Positions 1 through 9,349 are shown, counted from the stretch's first letter. The stretch is 64,000 bases of DNA from CAVUXJ01 sp963814975 (GCA_963814975.1 CAWFFB010000010.1:1-64000), one strand, 5' to 3'. Translations and numbers: made by a program. Notes: a model not told the origin generated them from the sequence alone.

Positions 1-192
1 GCATGCAGGACCGCGCGCTCCTCGAGCTCGCGACGGCGTGCGATCCGGCCGGCACGACGAAGCTCGTCGACGAGCTGATTCCCAAAGCGCTCGGGGACGT
101 GACGCCGCGCGAGTGGCAGTCGTGGCCGGCGAACGACGCGGCACTGGAGAACGCTCGCCGAAGGCCTCGCCCTCGCGAGCTGCAAGCGCTAG
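1..192 (+). CDS. 3' end of an unrecognised gene (partial)
   Basis: The window opens inside a rightward gene. The readable C-terminus includes RALLELATACDPAGTTKLVD and VTPREWQSW. After about base 147 the frame must shift by one to continue as EGLALASCKR and stop at the TAG at 190-192. That stop overlaps the end of the convergent lipoprotein gene. I do not recognise the family, and no catalytic motif is visible in about 60 residues. The indel style and neighbourhood assign it to the foreign-looking left segment. Confidence 0.4.
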
Positions 193-1050
193 GGCGCGAT
201 CTTCAGCGCGACGAGGACCGCGTTCCACTCGTTCCCGGTCTCGCTGACCGAGGTCGTGTACGTCCCGGTCGTGGTGACCACGCGATACCAGGCGGCCTGA
301 TTGACGCCCGTCGGGGTGCCGGGAATCGCGGTAAGCGCGGTGAATCCGCTCGGCGTGCCGAACGTGTTCGGAAGGTAGTCGGCGACCGCGAACAAGAGGA
401 GGTCGTGGGCGTGCGTGGTCACGATCGGACCCGACGGCGCGGCGGGGCTGGTCATGCCGGCGCCATTCGACACACCGTCGAGCGTGAGCGTCGTCGCGAG
501 ACCCGACCACTCGGTCACGAGCATCGTCATCGTGTTCGTGCTGTTGGTGAGCAGGTGATCGTCACCGTCGAGGCTCGAGCCATCGGTCACGCCGTACCAG
601 AGCTCGACGTTCGGGTGGACGAGCGAGGCCGTGGCGCGGATCCAGCTCGCGACGCCGCCACCGGAGACGCTCGTCGTGGAGCCTGCGGATCGCCGCCCAT
701 CATCACGAGCATGTTGCCGCTGGTGGGCGCGGCATTGAGCGTCAGCGACAGCGACGGCCCGCTGAGCGCGTCCCTGGTCTTCTGCTGGACGAGCACTGCC
801 GCGCCGCTGGATCCGCTGTCACCGACAGCCGCATCGCCCAGCGCGTCGCTCGCCGGCCCATCGAGTTGGCCGCTGCCGCCGGCATCCCGGAGGAGCGCGT
901 GCTGCTCGCAGGTCTGAGTCGCAGGCAAGCAAGCCCCAGCCCTTGCGACAGACATTGTCCGGGCACGGCGCGCCGGCGTTCGGCTGCGGCGCGTAGCAGC
1001 CCGTGAGGCAGGCCACGATCAGGGCGATCGACCAGCGCAACGTCTTCCAT
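189..1050 (-). CDS. exported lipoprotein, frameshifted
   Basis: The start ATG (1050) is followed after one surplus G by KTLRWSIALIVACLTGC, a lipoprotein signal peptide with lipobox LTGC. Next come YAPQPNAGAPCPDNVC and a Cys-rich stretch ending CLPATQTCEQ, then a low-complexity Ala/Ser/Gly linker. The C-terminal ~200 residues look like an extracellular beta-sandwich (TNTMTMLVTEWSGLATTLTL; SVSETGNEWNAVLVALKIAP). At least three frame changes (about 1045, 960 and 600-680) are needed to join the pieces. Short lipoproteins beginning GCY-P-P-AGAPC-C are a familiar type in Myxococcota such as Kofleriaceae; this is recalled family knowledge, not a search. Function is unknown, and outer-membrane or surface location is inferred. 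Confidence 0.6.
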
Positions 1051-1071
1051 CTTCGTCGACGGAAGGGCGCC

Positions 1072-1815
1072 TCACAACCCCGAAGAACGTAGCGGCCCTG
1101 CGTCATCTTCAGCATCACGAGCGGCGTCTTGAAGATGATGCCGAGCTCGGTGCGCAGGAACGTGTCGAAGCGCTCGAGCGACGCGGTGTACGCGAGATCG
1201 TAGAGCAGCTTGATCCGCATGTCGTCGGCGAGCGAGCCCTTGGTCTCCTCGAGCTGCCACGGGTTCTGCAGCGTCGCGGCGAGCTTGCCGATCTCGCTGC
1301 CCTCGGGGATCGAGCCGGTGTAGCCGAGCGAGATCTGCGCGAGGCCGGTGATGCCGGGCTTCACGTCGCGCATGCGCTCCTCGAAGAGCGGGATCGCGTA
1401 CGAGAGATCTCTGCAGCAGCTCGGGCCGCTCGGGGCGCGGACCGACGAGGGACATCTTGCCGCGCAGGACGTCCCAGAACTGCGGCAGCTCGTCGAGCCG
1501 CGACTTGCGCAGGAACCGGCCGACGCGCGTGATGCGCGGATCGTCGGCACCGGCGACCACGACGCCGGTCTTCGCCTCGGCGTCGGGGATCATGGTGCGG
1601 AACTTGTGCATGTCGAACTCGTCGAACGTGCAGCCTCTTGATGCCGTTCTCGATCGAGATGGTCTTGAGGCTGCCTGCGCGCCGCTGCCGGAACAGGACC
1701 GGTCCCGGCGAATCGAGATAGATCGCCGCCGCGATGAACGGCATCAGCGGCGCGGTGACGACAGCCGAGCCGGCGATGTCGATCGCCCGTTTAGCGAACG
1801 AACGCTACGCAACAC
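1072..1815 (-). CDS. undecaprenyl-phosphate sugar phosphotransferase (bacterial sugar transferase), frameshifted
   Basis: This enzyme moves a sugar-1-phosphate onto a lipid carrier to start polysaccharide synthesis at the inner membrane. The pieces read in order: AKRAIDIAGSAVVTAPLMPF (membrane helix), LDSPGPVLFRQRRAG, HKFRTMIPDAE, then TRVGRFLRKSRLDELPQFWD, LRGKMSLVGPRPE and VKPGITGLAQISLG. These are the hallmark blocks of the PglC/WbaP catalytic domain. The frame changes near 1625 and 1415 and again near the 5' end. No intact start is left; a GTG at 1815 is plausible after correcting one base. The C-terminus extends past the usual domain (ETKGSLADDMRIKLLYDL). With the glycosyltransferase and Wzz-like genes across the divergent promoter it forms an exopolysaccharide cluster. 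Confidence 0.75.
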
Positions 1816-1913
1816 GAACGATCGTATGCACGTGTTGCAGCGATGCTGCGAACACGTGCGCACGCATGGTGCCCGCGCACACATGCACGTCACGCGCCTG
1901 TTATCCTGCGCGC

Positions 1914-2394
1914 GATGGCTCGCCACGATCCGACTCAGCGTGCCCGGCACGTTGCGGTATCGCGACATCGCCGTGCGCGTGGTCGCCGAGGCTGCGCGGC
2001 TGGTGTCGGGCTCGGCGCAGCGCGACCCGAACGATCCGCTCGTCGACGACGTGCGCGACCCGTTCGACACGGCCGTGGTGTCGGCGTTCTGGAGATCTTC
2101 AACAACGTCGCGATCCACGCGTACCGGCGCAAAGGCGGCGGGATGATCGAGATCGCGATCACACCGACCGACGGGAGCTGGTGATCGAGATGAGGGACAC
2201 GGCACGCCGTTCGACATCGACGCGGTCGCGCCGGTGCCGGACGAGCTGACGACGAGACCCTGCCCGAAGGCGGCATGGGAATCCACATCGCGAAGACGAT
2301 GCTCGACGAAGTGACCTACGAACCCGGGCCGCCGAACTTGTGGCGCCTGTGCAAGCGACTTGCACGCGTGGCAGGCCGGCCCGGAAGTAGCTGA
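1914..2394 (+). CDS. anti-sigma regulatory factor (HATPase, RsbW-like), frameshifted
   Basis: The blocks LATIRLSVPGTLRYRDIAVR, FNNVAIHAYRRKGGG, IEIAITP and GGMGIHIAKTMLDEVTYEPG give the N, G1 and G2 regions of a small GHKL ATPase. Such proteins bind a sigma factor or phosphorylate a STAS partner. A surplus G directly after the start ATG at 1914, and further indels near 2090, 2180 and 2260, break the frame. The corrected gene ends at the TGA at 2392-2394. The STAS gene begins one base later, so the two are almost certainly co-transcribed as a partner-switching pair. The gene is divergent from the sugar transferase, with a ~100-bp intergenic region between them. Confidence 0.65.
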
Positions 2395-2395
2395 C

Positions 2396-2703
2396 GTGCC
2401 GACGCCATTCGAAGTCCAGACGATCGGCAACCGAGACGAAGCTGACGATTCGTGGCTCGCTCGATATCAACACCGCGCCCGCGCTCGCCGAAGAGATCGA
2501 CAAGATCGTCGCGGCGAAACCGACGAAGGTCGTCGTCGATCTCGCCGGCGCTCGATCTGATCGACAGCTCCGGCGTCGCCGCGCTCGTGAAGCTCTACAA
2601 GGGCGTGCGCTCGCCCGGCGGCGCCGTCAAGATCACCGGCGCGCGCGATCAACCGCTCGCGATCTTCAAGCTGCTGCGCATGGACAAGGTCTTCAACCTC
2701 TAA
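2396..2703 (+). CDS. STAS-domain anti-anti-sigma factor, frameshifted
   Basis: A GTG start opens PTPFEVQTIGNRDE. After shifts near 2440 and 2550 the protein continues to LDLIDSSGVAALVKLYKGVR and ends LLRMDKVFNL. The DSSG-A motif contains the serine that an RsbW-type kinase phosphorylates in SpoIIAA/RsbV proteins. The length (~100 residues) matches a single-domain antagonist. It follows the HATPase gene by one base, so the pair probably controls one sigma factor or acts as a phospho-switch for polysaccharide synthesis. The target sigma factor is not in view. Confidence 0.65.
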
Positions 2704-2708
2704 CGTCG

Positions 2709-3884
2709 TTGCGCGTCCTCGCGATCACGAAGATCTTCCCGAACGCCGCCGAGCCGCTCGTCGGCGCCGTTCAATCGCCAGCAGTTCGCCGCGCTCGCGC
2801 GAGCGCTGCGACCTCGAGGTGATGGCGACGATCCCGTGGTTTCCCGGCGCCGGCCTGCTCTCGAAGTGGTCGAGCGCGGGCAAGCTCGCGCGCGGTGCCG
2901 CGCCGCGAGACGATCGACGGGCATCGACGTCACGCATCCGCGCACGCTGTTCGTGCCGCGGCTCGCGCACGCGACGTGGGGCCCGCTCTACGCGGCGTCG
3001 ATCGCGCCGCGCGCTCGCGCGCTATCGCGGCAAGGTCGACGTCGTGCTCGGCTCGTGGGCGTATCCCGACGGCTTCGCGGCGGTGATCGCGGCGCGCTCG
3101 CTCGGCGTGCCGTGCGTCGTGAAGCTGCACGGCTGCGACATCAACATCATCGCGAAGGATCCGGGACCGCGCCGGATGATCGGCGTGGGCGCTGCCGCAA
3201 GCGGCGCGCGTCGTCGCGGTCAGCCGCGCGCTCGCCGACGAGGTCGTCGCGCTCGGCGTCGACCGCGAGCGCGTCGCGATCGTGATGAACGGCGTCGACG
3301 GCGAGCTGTTTCATCCGCGCGATCGTGCGGCCGCGCGCGCCGAGCTCGGGCTTGCCCGCCGGGCCGCTCGCGCTCTACGTCGGCAACCTCAAGGCCGAGA
3401 AGGGCGTGCTCGATCTCGGCGCGGCGTGGGCGACCGTCGTGCGCCACGTTCCGGATGCGACGCTCGCTCGTCGTCGGCGGTGGACCGCTGCAAGGGCGAG
3501 CTCGAGGCGCTGCGAAACCGCTCGGCGAGCGCGTGCGCCTCGTCGGCCCGCAGCCGCTCGAGACGATTCCGACGTGGCATGGCCGCGTGCGACATCCTCG
3601 TGCTGCCGAGCCACGCGAAGGCACGCCCAACGTCGTGCTCGAGGCGCTGGCGAGTGGTCGCCGCGTCGTCGCGACGGCCGTCGGCGGCATCCCCGATCTG
3701 ATCACGAGCCCGACGCTCGGCGCGCTCGTGCCGCCGCGCGATCCGGATGCGCTCGCCGACGCGCTCGTGCACGCCTTCGCGACGCCTTACGCGCGACGAG
3801 GTCGCGCGGCTCGGCGCCCGCGGTGGGTGGGAAGCAAGCGCTGCGGCGCTCCACGAGGTGCTGTCGGACGCGGCTGGTGCTAGC
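2709..3884 (+). CDS. GT4-family glycosyltransferase, frameshifted
   Basis: A TTG start gives LRVLAITKIFPNAAEPLVGA. Pieces in different frames supply VDVVLGSWAYPDGFAAVIAA, VKLHGCDINIIAKDPGPRR, VSRALADEVVALGVDRERVA, LALYVGNLKAEKGVLDLGAA, PSHAEGTPNVVLEALASGRR (one base corrected) and GGIPDLITSP. Together they form the two Rossmann domains of a GT-B enzyme, and E-G-x-PNVVLEA-A-G is the nucleotide-sugar binding block of family GT4. At least eight indels interrupt about 390 codons, far more than in genes right of 5 kb. It likely adds a sugar to the lipid-linked repeat unit started by the sugar transferase. Donor and acceptor are unknown. Confidence 0.75.
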
Positions 3885-3885
3885 G

Positions 3886-4965
3886 ATGGTCACGTGACCG
3901 TGAAGCTCGGCCGGAGCTCGGGGATGACTGGTACGAGTCGGAAGAGCCGACCCGGCTCGGCCTCGTCACGGAGCTGCAGCGCATCCGCCGCCGCATGGCG
4001 CGTGAAGCCGTTGCCGGTGCTGTTGCTCGCGGTGCTGATCACCGGCGGCGGTCACGTACAAGATCGCGAAGAAGCCGCGCATCTACGAAGCCGAGGTCGT
4101 GCTCGCGCTGACGCGAAGGCCGATGGCTCGCGCGAGCAAGCGCGGCATTCCGTTCGGCGAGCTGAAGGGCTCGTCGTCGGTGCTGATGCCCGATGCAGAA
4201 GCTCGTCAAGCTGATCGAGAGCCGCAACCTGCACCGGCTGCGCAAGAAGTTCGGCGATCCAGTACGCGATGACGAGCTCCGCGATCAGGTCGAGATCGAG
4301 ATCTGGAAGAACTCGTTCATGTACTACGACCCGAAGAGGCCAACGGCACGACGTCCGCGCGCGTCGGACTCACCGTCGTCGAAGGGGATCCCGACCACGC
4401 GTTCTTGCTCGCTCGCGACCTCGCGACGCTCGTCATCGCCGAGGGGTTCGAGAACATCGGCTCGTGATACGCCAAGAAGGTCGCGATCTGATATCGCCGC
4501 ACGGTACGCGAAGGGATGATGTCGAGAACGGATGGCCAACCTCGAGCACGAGCGCACGACGAAGATGGTCGCCATCTCGACCGCGCATCGCGAGCACAAG
4601 GAGGCCCTCGCCCAGGTGCTCAACATCAGCTCGTCACGAGATCGACGATCAACAGCAGGCAAACCGAGAAGACGCTCTCCGAGATCGCGCACTCGCAGGA
4701 GGCGCTGTCCGATCGCATCGCCGCGGCCGGCCTCGACCTCGTGATCGAGATCGTCAGCGAGCAGCGCCCGACCGGCCGGAGAGCAAAGGCTTGCTCATTG
4801 CGATGATCGCGGTCGTGGGTCGGGTGTGGGCGCGCCTGCTCGGCGCGGCACTCGTGCTTCGGTGCGTTTGATTCACGTGTACATGAAACAGACGACATTG
4901 ATCGGCTGGGACTCCCGGTTTCGGGCCATGTGCCTGGAAAAATGCCGGGTGACACGCCTCGGAAG
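3886..4965 (+). CDS. Wzz/GNVR-type polysaccharide chain-length determinant, frameshifted and cut at the join
   Basis: The N-terminus carries a cytosolic lead followed by a membrane helix (PLPVLLLAVLITGG after one correction) and KKPRIYEAEVVLAL, the usual beta-strand after the first Wzz helix. Periplasmic coiled-coil blocks follow (LMPDAELVKLIESRNLHRLR, AHREHKEALAQVLNI, KTLSEIAHSQEALSDRIAAA). Near 4,795 a second helix begins (SKGLLIAMIAVVG), then GAFDSRV, DIDRLGLPVSGHVPGKMPGD. That last block is the cytosolic tail of proteins that couple chain-length control to a tyrosine kinase. The reading is lost near 4,965, where the neighbouring ThDP gene takes over, so the C-terminus is missing. It regulates chain length at the inner membrane with the adjacent glycosyltransferases. 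Confidence 0.65.
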
Positions 4966-5003
4966 ACTCGAGGCACGCGGTGTGCAACGCGGTCGTGTAC
5001 ATG
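4960..5003. other. probable chimeric junction between two genomes
   Basis: Left of this point the frame ending GLPVSGHVPGKMPGD belongs to a Wzz-like tail. Right of it, from about 5,003, another frame gives ATQRRPGVEWAHSVQ, which is internal to a ThDP enzyme. Neither gene has its expected end or start. Indel density drops sharply to the right. The exact base cannot be fixed from sequence alone. An assembly join is the simplest reading; a real recombination is the alternative. Confidence 0.65.
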
Positions 5004-6430
5004 CCACCCAGCGTCGACCAGGCGTCGAATGGGCGCACAGCGTGCAGGACGCGGCGGCCATGGTCCGCGACTACATCAAGTGGGACGATCAGCCGGTCTC
5101 GCTGCCGCACTTTGCCGAATCGGCCGTGCGCGCGTACAAGATTGCGATGACACCGCCGATGATGCCCGTCCTGATCGTCATCGACGGGGGGCTGCAGGAA
5201 GATCCGATCTCCCCGGAAATCAGCGCACGCCTCCGCGTGCCGAGGCTGACCGTCGCGACACCGCCGCAAGGCGATTCCGGCGCGGTCACCGAAGCGGCGC
5301 GGCTGCTCGTCAACGCGCAGACCCCGTTGATTGTCGCCGACCGCGCCGCCCGCACCCCGGCGGGACTCGCGAGACTCCTCGAGCTCGCCGAGACGCTGCA
5401 GGCGCCGGTGGTCGATCAGGGCGGGCGCATGAATTTTCCTTCGCGGCATCCTCTCAATCAGAGCTCCAGCGCACGGCAGCTGGTCACCGGCGCCGACGTG
5501 ATCCTCGGGCTCGAGCTGACCGATTTCTGGGGTACCGTTGACACCGTCCGCGACTCGCTCGTTCGCACATCGCGATCGCTGATCAAGCCAGGGACGAAAC
5601 TCATCAGCATCACCGCGACGGATCTCTTCACCAAAGGCAATTACCAGGACTTCCAGCGGTATCCGGAGGTCGACCTTGCGATGGCGGCAGATGCGGAAGC
5701 CACCTTGCCGGCGCTCATCGAGGCGTGCAAGCGCTTGATCAATGCTGATCGCCAGCGCGCATTCCAGGAGCGCGGCACTCGTCTGGCCGACGCGCACGCG
5801 GCGGCGCTCAACCGCGCCCGCGCCGAGGCGACGTACGCGTGGAACGCCTCTCCGATCAGTACGGCCCGGTTGACCGCAGAGTTGTGGGCGCAGATCAAGA
5901 ACGAGGACTGGGCCCTGGTCTCGGAGAGCGGCAACAGCAGCGGCTGGGCGATGCGGCTGTGGAGCTTCGACAAGTACTACCAGTTCCTCGGCGACTCGGG
6001 AGGCGCTGGTGTCGGCTACGGCGCGCCCGCAGCGGTCGGCGCCGCGCTCGCGAACAAGAAGCACGGACGGCTATCGGTCAATATTCAGGGCGACGGCGAC
6101 TTCCTGTATGCACCGGGTGTCTGGTGGACCGCGGCCCATCACCGCATTCCGCTCCTCTCGGTCATGCACAACAACCGGGCATACCACCAGGAAGTCATGC
6201 ACATTCAGCGCATGGGCAATCGCCATAATCGGGGCGTGACGAAGGCTCATATCGGCACGACGATCGACAATCCGAACGTCGACTTCGCGAAAATCGCCCA
6301 GGGTATGGGTGTCCACGCGCAGGGGCCAATCACGAACCCCGCCGATCTCGGACCGGCCATCAAGCGTGCGCTGGATGTCGTCAAACGCGGCGAGCCGTCG
6401 CTGATCGACGTCGTCACGCAGCCGCGCTAG
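5003..6430 (+). CDS. thiamine-diphosphate-dependent enzyme (acetolactate synthase/benzoylformate decarboxylase-like), 5' truncated
   Basis: The visible 475 residues start inside the N-terminal Pyr domain. The ThDP-activating glutamate region and about 100 residues are missing to the left. A central Rossmann-like domain follows (TPLIVADRAARTPAGLARLL; VLGLELTDFWG). The C-terminal PP domain has the ThDP/Mg motif GDGDFLYAPGVWW, ending in HNN, and YGAPAAVGAALA. Family members carry out decarboxylation or carboligation of 2-keto acids. Proteins of this type often lie next to aromatic or amidohydrolase catabolic genes, as here. The stop at 6430 is 11 bases before the cytochrome gene, so the two are likely co-transcribed. 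Substrate cannot be named. Confidence 0.8.
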   Translation, partial: ATQRRPGVEWAHSVQDAAAMVRDYIKWDDQPVSLPHFAESAVRAYKIAMTPPMMPVLIVIDGGLQEDPISPEISARLRVPRLTVATPPQGDSGAVTEAARLLVNAQTPLIVADRAARTPAGLARLLELAETLQAPVVDQGGRMNFPSRHPLNQSSSARQLVTGADVILGLELTDFWGTVDTVRDSLVRTSRSLIKPGTKLISITATDLFTKGNYQDFQRYPEVDLAMAADAEATLPALIEACKRLINADRQRAFQERGTRLADAHAAALNRARAEATYAWNASPISTARLTAELWAQIKNEDWALVSESGNSSGWAMRLWSFDKYYQFLGDSGGAGVGYGAPAAVGAALANKKHGRLSVNIQGDGDFLYAPGVWWTAAHHRIPLLSVMHNNRAYHQEVMHIQRMGNRHNRGVTKAHIGTTIDNPNVDFAKIAQGMGVHAQGPITNPADLGPAIKRALDVVKRGEPSLIDVVTQPR

Positions 6431-6441
6431 AGGGGCAGGAG

Positions 6442-6915
6442 ATGAAGCGCTTTGCACTTCTCGCGCTGGTCGTGATTGCCACCCTGACGCTGGCGCCAGT
6501 CGCCGATGCGCAGGCGCCATTGCAGCTTCAGGCGAGCGCGTCGGCTTCTCAGGAGGAGAAAGCGTCGTCGCCGGCTCAACCGCCTGCGGCGACCCAGGGC
6601 CAAACGACGACGCCGGCGTCGCCAGCAGCTGCGGCTCCAGCTGGCGACCCGGCAACCGGCAGGAAGCTGTTCGTAAGCGACGGTTGCTATCAGTGCCACG
6701 GCTATGAGGCACAGGGATCAACCGCGACCGGCCCGAGACTTGGGCCACGTCCTATCTCATTCGCCGCTTTTTCCAGGTACGTGCGCCAGCCGACCGGTCA
6801 GATGCCCCCGTACACGAGCCGGATCGTGTCGGACACGGACCTGGCTCACATCTATGCTTTTCTGCAGGCGCTACCGGAACCGCCGGCGGTGCAGAGCATC
6901 CCGTTGCTGAAGTAG
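6442..6915 (+). CDS. exported c-type cytochrome
   Basis: The 157-residue protein starts with a Sec signal peptide (MKRFALLALVVIATLTLAPV, cleavage after ADA). A flexible Ala/Pro/Gln/Thr linker of about 45 residues follows, then one class I cytochrome domain. Heme is bound by CYQCH, and a distal methionine is likely in GQMPPYTSR. The last segment, DTDLAHIYAFLQALP, is the usual C-terminal helix. It sits 11 bases downstream of the ThDP enzyme. It could take electrons from a periplasmic or membrane-associated dehydrogenase, perhaps the molybdenum hydroxylase nearby. That partnership is inferred from position only. Confidence 0.85.
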   Translation: MKRFALLALVVIATLTLAPVADAQAPLQLQASASASQEEKASSPAQPPAATQGQTTTPASPAAAAPAGDPATGRKLFVSDGCYQCHGYEAQGSTATGPRLGPRPISFAAFSRYVRQPTGQMPPYTSRIVSDTDLAHIYAFLQALPEPPAVQSIPLLK

Positions 6916-6929
6916 GTTCCACAACCACT

Positions 6930-7376
6930 TCACAACGTCTCGATCCCTCTCTTGATGCCCTCGATGAACGTGTCGATGTTCTTCGTGGCCATCCGATCCA
7001 GGAGGCCCTGGGAGCCGAAGGCCGCCATTTTTCCTGAAACGTTCACGGACCCGCGCCACGTCACGAGGGTTTCGCCGCTTGCCGACGTCGCGAGCGTGAA
7101 GCTCGTCACCATGTCCACTACGCTGGCCAATCCGGTGCCCTTGCCGGTCACGGTCGTGCTGATTGGCGGCTGGCGATCAGTGATCGCCAGCTTCATGATC
7201 ATCAGTCCCTTGATGTGCGAGATGCCGACCCTCGCAGTCACCGTGAAGTGATCGGGGTCTTCTATCTGAACTTCTTTGACGTCCGGCATGTGGCGGCTCA
7301 CGCTGTGCGGATCGGTCAAGAAGGCGTACACATCTTCTCTGGGCGCCTTGACGCTGAATTGTCCTTCCAGCTGCAT
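6930..7376 (-). CDS. CoxG-like SRPBCC protein (molybdenum hydroxylase accessory)
   Basis: The 148-residue protein begins MQLEGQFSVKAPREDVYAFL and has the conserved pattern of the CoxG/SRPBCC fold: DPHSVSRHMPDVKEVQ early, TGKGTGLASVVDMVTSFTL in the middle, and ASGETLVTWRGSVNVSGKMA before the long C-terminal helix (LLDRMATKNIDTFIEGIKRG). In carbon-monoxide dehydrogenase operons CoxG helps membrane association or recruitment of the enzyme. Here it is followed upstream by the FAD subunit in the same direction, 47 bases away. The C-terminal membrane anchor of classic CoxG is absent, since the protein ends soon after the fold. Confidence 0.8.
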   Translation of the reverse strand: MQLEGQFSVKAPREDVYAFLTDPHSVSRHMPDVKEVQIEDPDHFTVTARVGISHIKGLMIMKLAITDRQPPISTTVTGKGTGLASVVDMVTSFTLATSASGETLVTWRGSVNVSGKMAAFGSQGLLDRMATKNIDTFIEGIKRGIETL

Positions 7377-7423
7377 CCTCGTCCTCTCGTATCTTGAGAT
7401 TGCTCCGCCCCTTTGCGGAGCCT

Positions 7424-8317
7424 TCAGGGCTGCAGGGTCCTGACCTCGCGTCCACGCGCCCTGTCCACGGCGGCCGTGAAGGCTCGTCTGAAAAGGACCC
7501 CGGCGAGATGACGTTTATAGTCAACCGTCCCTCTTGCGTCCTCGAACGGTTGGGCCTCGTCCCGAACCAGCCGTTCAGCCTCGCCGAGAAGAGTCGCCGT
7601 CGGAAGCTCGCCGTGCAGGAGCGTCTCGGCTGCCCGCGCTCTTATCGGTGCGGCTCCGAGTGCTCCCAGACTGACGGCCACCCTCCCGCAGCGTTCTCCT
7701 TCGGACAATTCGAGTTGAACGGCCACGCTCGCGACCGCAAAATCACCAGCCCGTCGCTCGAATTTGACATATGCGCCGCCGCACGGTCTTCGCGGCACCG
7801 GTACGGAGACTTCCGTCACCATCTCTGCGGCTCCAAGCTGGGTGGTATACGCATCAACGATGAACTCGGTCAGCGGAACGCGGCGAACCCCCTGCAGACC
7901 CGTGATCGAGACCTCTGTGTCCAGCGCCAGCAGGGCTGTGGGCCAGTCTCCCGCCGGATCTGCATGGGCCAGGCTGCCTCCAATGGTCCCGCGATTGCGG
8001 ACCTGGACATCGGCGGTCACGTTTGCCGCATCCGTCATGATTGGCAGGTGTTTCCGCACCAGGGGCGATTCGGCGATCTCGGCGTGCCTGCAGAGGGCCC
8101 CGAAAATGAACCCGGCGTCAGAATACCTGAATCCGGTCAGCGAGCTCACGTGGTTGACGTCCACGAGGTAGCGAGGGCTCGCAATCCTGAGCTTCATCAT
8201 CGGGATGAGGCTTTGTCCACCTGCCAGAATCTTGGCGTCCTCGCCGTAGCGGGAAAGGAGCTCCAGCACCTCCTCGATCGTCTGCGGCGCGAAGTATTCG
8301 AATTCAGCGGGATACAC
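7424..8317 (-). CDS. FAD-binding subunit of a xanthine dehydrogenase-family hydroxylase
   Basis: The 297-residue protein opens MYPAEFEYFAPQTIEEVLEL. It holds the two FAD motifs of the CoxM/XdhB family: AKILAGGQSLIPMMKLRIA, and NRGTIGGSLAHADPAGDWP around residue 110. The C-terminal CO-dehydrogenase flavoprotein domain follows (LGALGAAPIRARAAETLLHG). It passes electrons from the 2Fe-2S subunit to an acceptor. The Mo and Fe-S subunits are encoded on the same strand further upstream (11.2-14.1 kb), separated by an amidase on this strand and an amidohydrolase on the other. The hydroxylase genes are therefore split, not in the usual contiguous S-L-M order. Confidence 0.85.
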   Translation of the reverse strand: MYPAEFEYFAPQTIEEVLELLSRYGEDAKILAGGQSLIPMMKLRIASPRYLVDVNHVSSLTGFRYSDAGFIFGALCRHAEIAESPLVRKHLPIMTDAANVTADVQVRNRGTIGGSLAHADPAGDWPTALLALDTEVSITGLQGVRRVPLTEFIVDAYTTQLGAAEMVTEVSVPVPRRPCGGAYVKFERRAGDFAVASVAVQLELSEGERCGRVAVSLGALGAAPIRARAAETLLHGELPTATLLGEAERLVRDEAQPFEDARGTVDYKRHLAGVLFRRAFTAAVDRARGREVRTLQP

Positions 8318-8331
8318 TGTTACATCCTCTT

Positions 8332-9349
8332 ATGAAAATTGACGCCTTCAATCACATCATCACTCCCCGGTACCACCAGCGCCGCATGAAGGTCGCGCCC
8401 GCCGGAATGCGGCTGCAGGACGCGGAACGCAGTCTTCCGACGCTGTTCGATCTGGACCGCCGGCTCCGTGTCATGGACACAGCCGGAGAAGGCTACGTGC
8501 AGATCATCAACACGGCCAATCCGCCGGTTGAGAGCATGGCTGGTCCCGTCGACGCACTGGAACTGTCGCGGATCGCGAATGACGAGATGGCGGAGCTGGT
8601 CTCGCGTTTTCCCGACCGCTTCCTTGGCGCGGCGGCCTGTCTTCCGATGAACAACCCTCAGGGGGCGCTCGATGAGCTCGACCGCGCGGTCGGGCAACTG
8701 GGCCTTTGTGCCGTCCAGATCTATACCGACGTGCAGGGACGGCCGCTCGACGACGCCGCGTTCTCGCCTATCTTCGACAAAGTGGCCGACCTCGACATTC
8801 CGATACTGCTCCATCCGGTTCGAGGTCCCGACCGAACCGACTATCCCACGGAACGTTCGAGCCGTTTCGATACATGGCGGATCGTCGGCTGGCCCTACGA
8901 TACGACGGCGGCCATGGCGCGTCTGGTGTTTGTGGGGCTCTTCGATCGGCACCCCGAAGATCAAGATCGTCACGCATCATCTGGGAGGCGTGGCCCCCTA
9001 CCTGTCCGAGCGAATACGGGAAGGGTACGACAAGCTCCTGAAGGCCGCCCGCGGCGCCAACGAACCGGTTCCGCTGAAGAAACACCCCCACGACTACTTT
9101 CATGAGTTCTATGCCGACACGATCACGATCGGCTCGGTGCCCGCCCTCGCCTGCGGGCTCGAGTTTTTCGGCGCCGACCGCGTCCTGTTCGCCACCGATA
9201 TGCCGTTCGATACCGAAGGTGGTCTCAAGTACGTCGAGGTCGCTCTGCAGGCCATGGAGAAGCTGGACGCGCCGGCGAGCGACAAGGAAAAGATTTTCGA
9301 GCTGAACGCAAGAGCGATGTTCCGCCTGCCCGGCACCAAGTCAACGTGA
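8332..9349 (+). CDS. amidohydrolase of the ACMSD/2,3-dihydroxybenzoate decarboxylase family, frameshifted
   Basis: The start MKIDAFNHIITPRYHQRRMK replaces the usual HxH with NHI, so the first metal ligands look altered. The body has VQIINTANPP, ADLDIPILLHPVRG (metal His) and WPYDTTAAMARLVFVGLFDR. A one-base shift near 8,955 leads into KIKIVTHHLGGVAPYLSERI, then GADRVLFATDMPFD with the metal Asp. The gene ends at 9349. Family members are zinc or manganese decarboxylases and hydrolases of aromatic-derived acids. The gene starts 14 bases from the divergent FAD-subunit gene and probably acts on an intermediate of the same pathway. The frameshift is probably an assembly error. Confidence 0.75.

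Noticed and set aside
4754..6064. long leftward ORF opposite the ThDP enzyme
   Set aside because: It is the antisense shadow of a clear conserved gene and lacks any motif.
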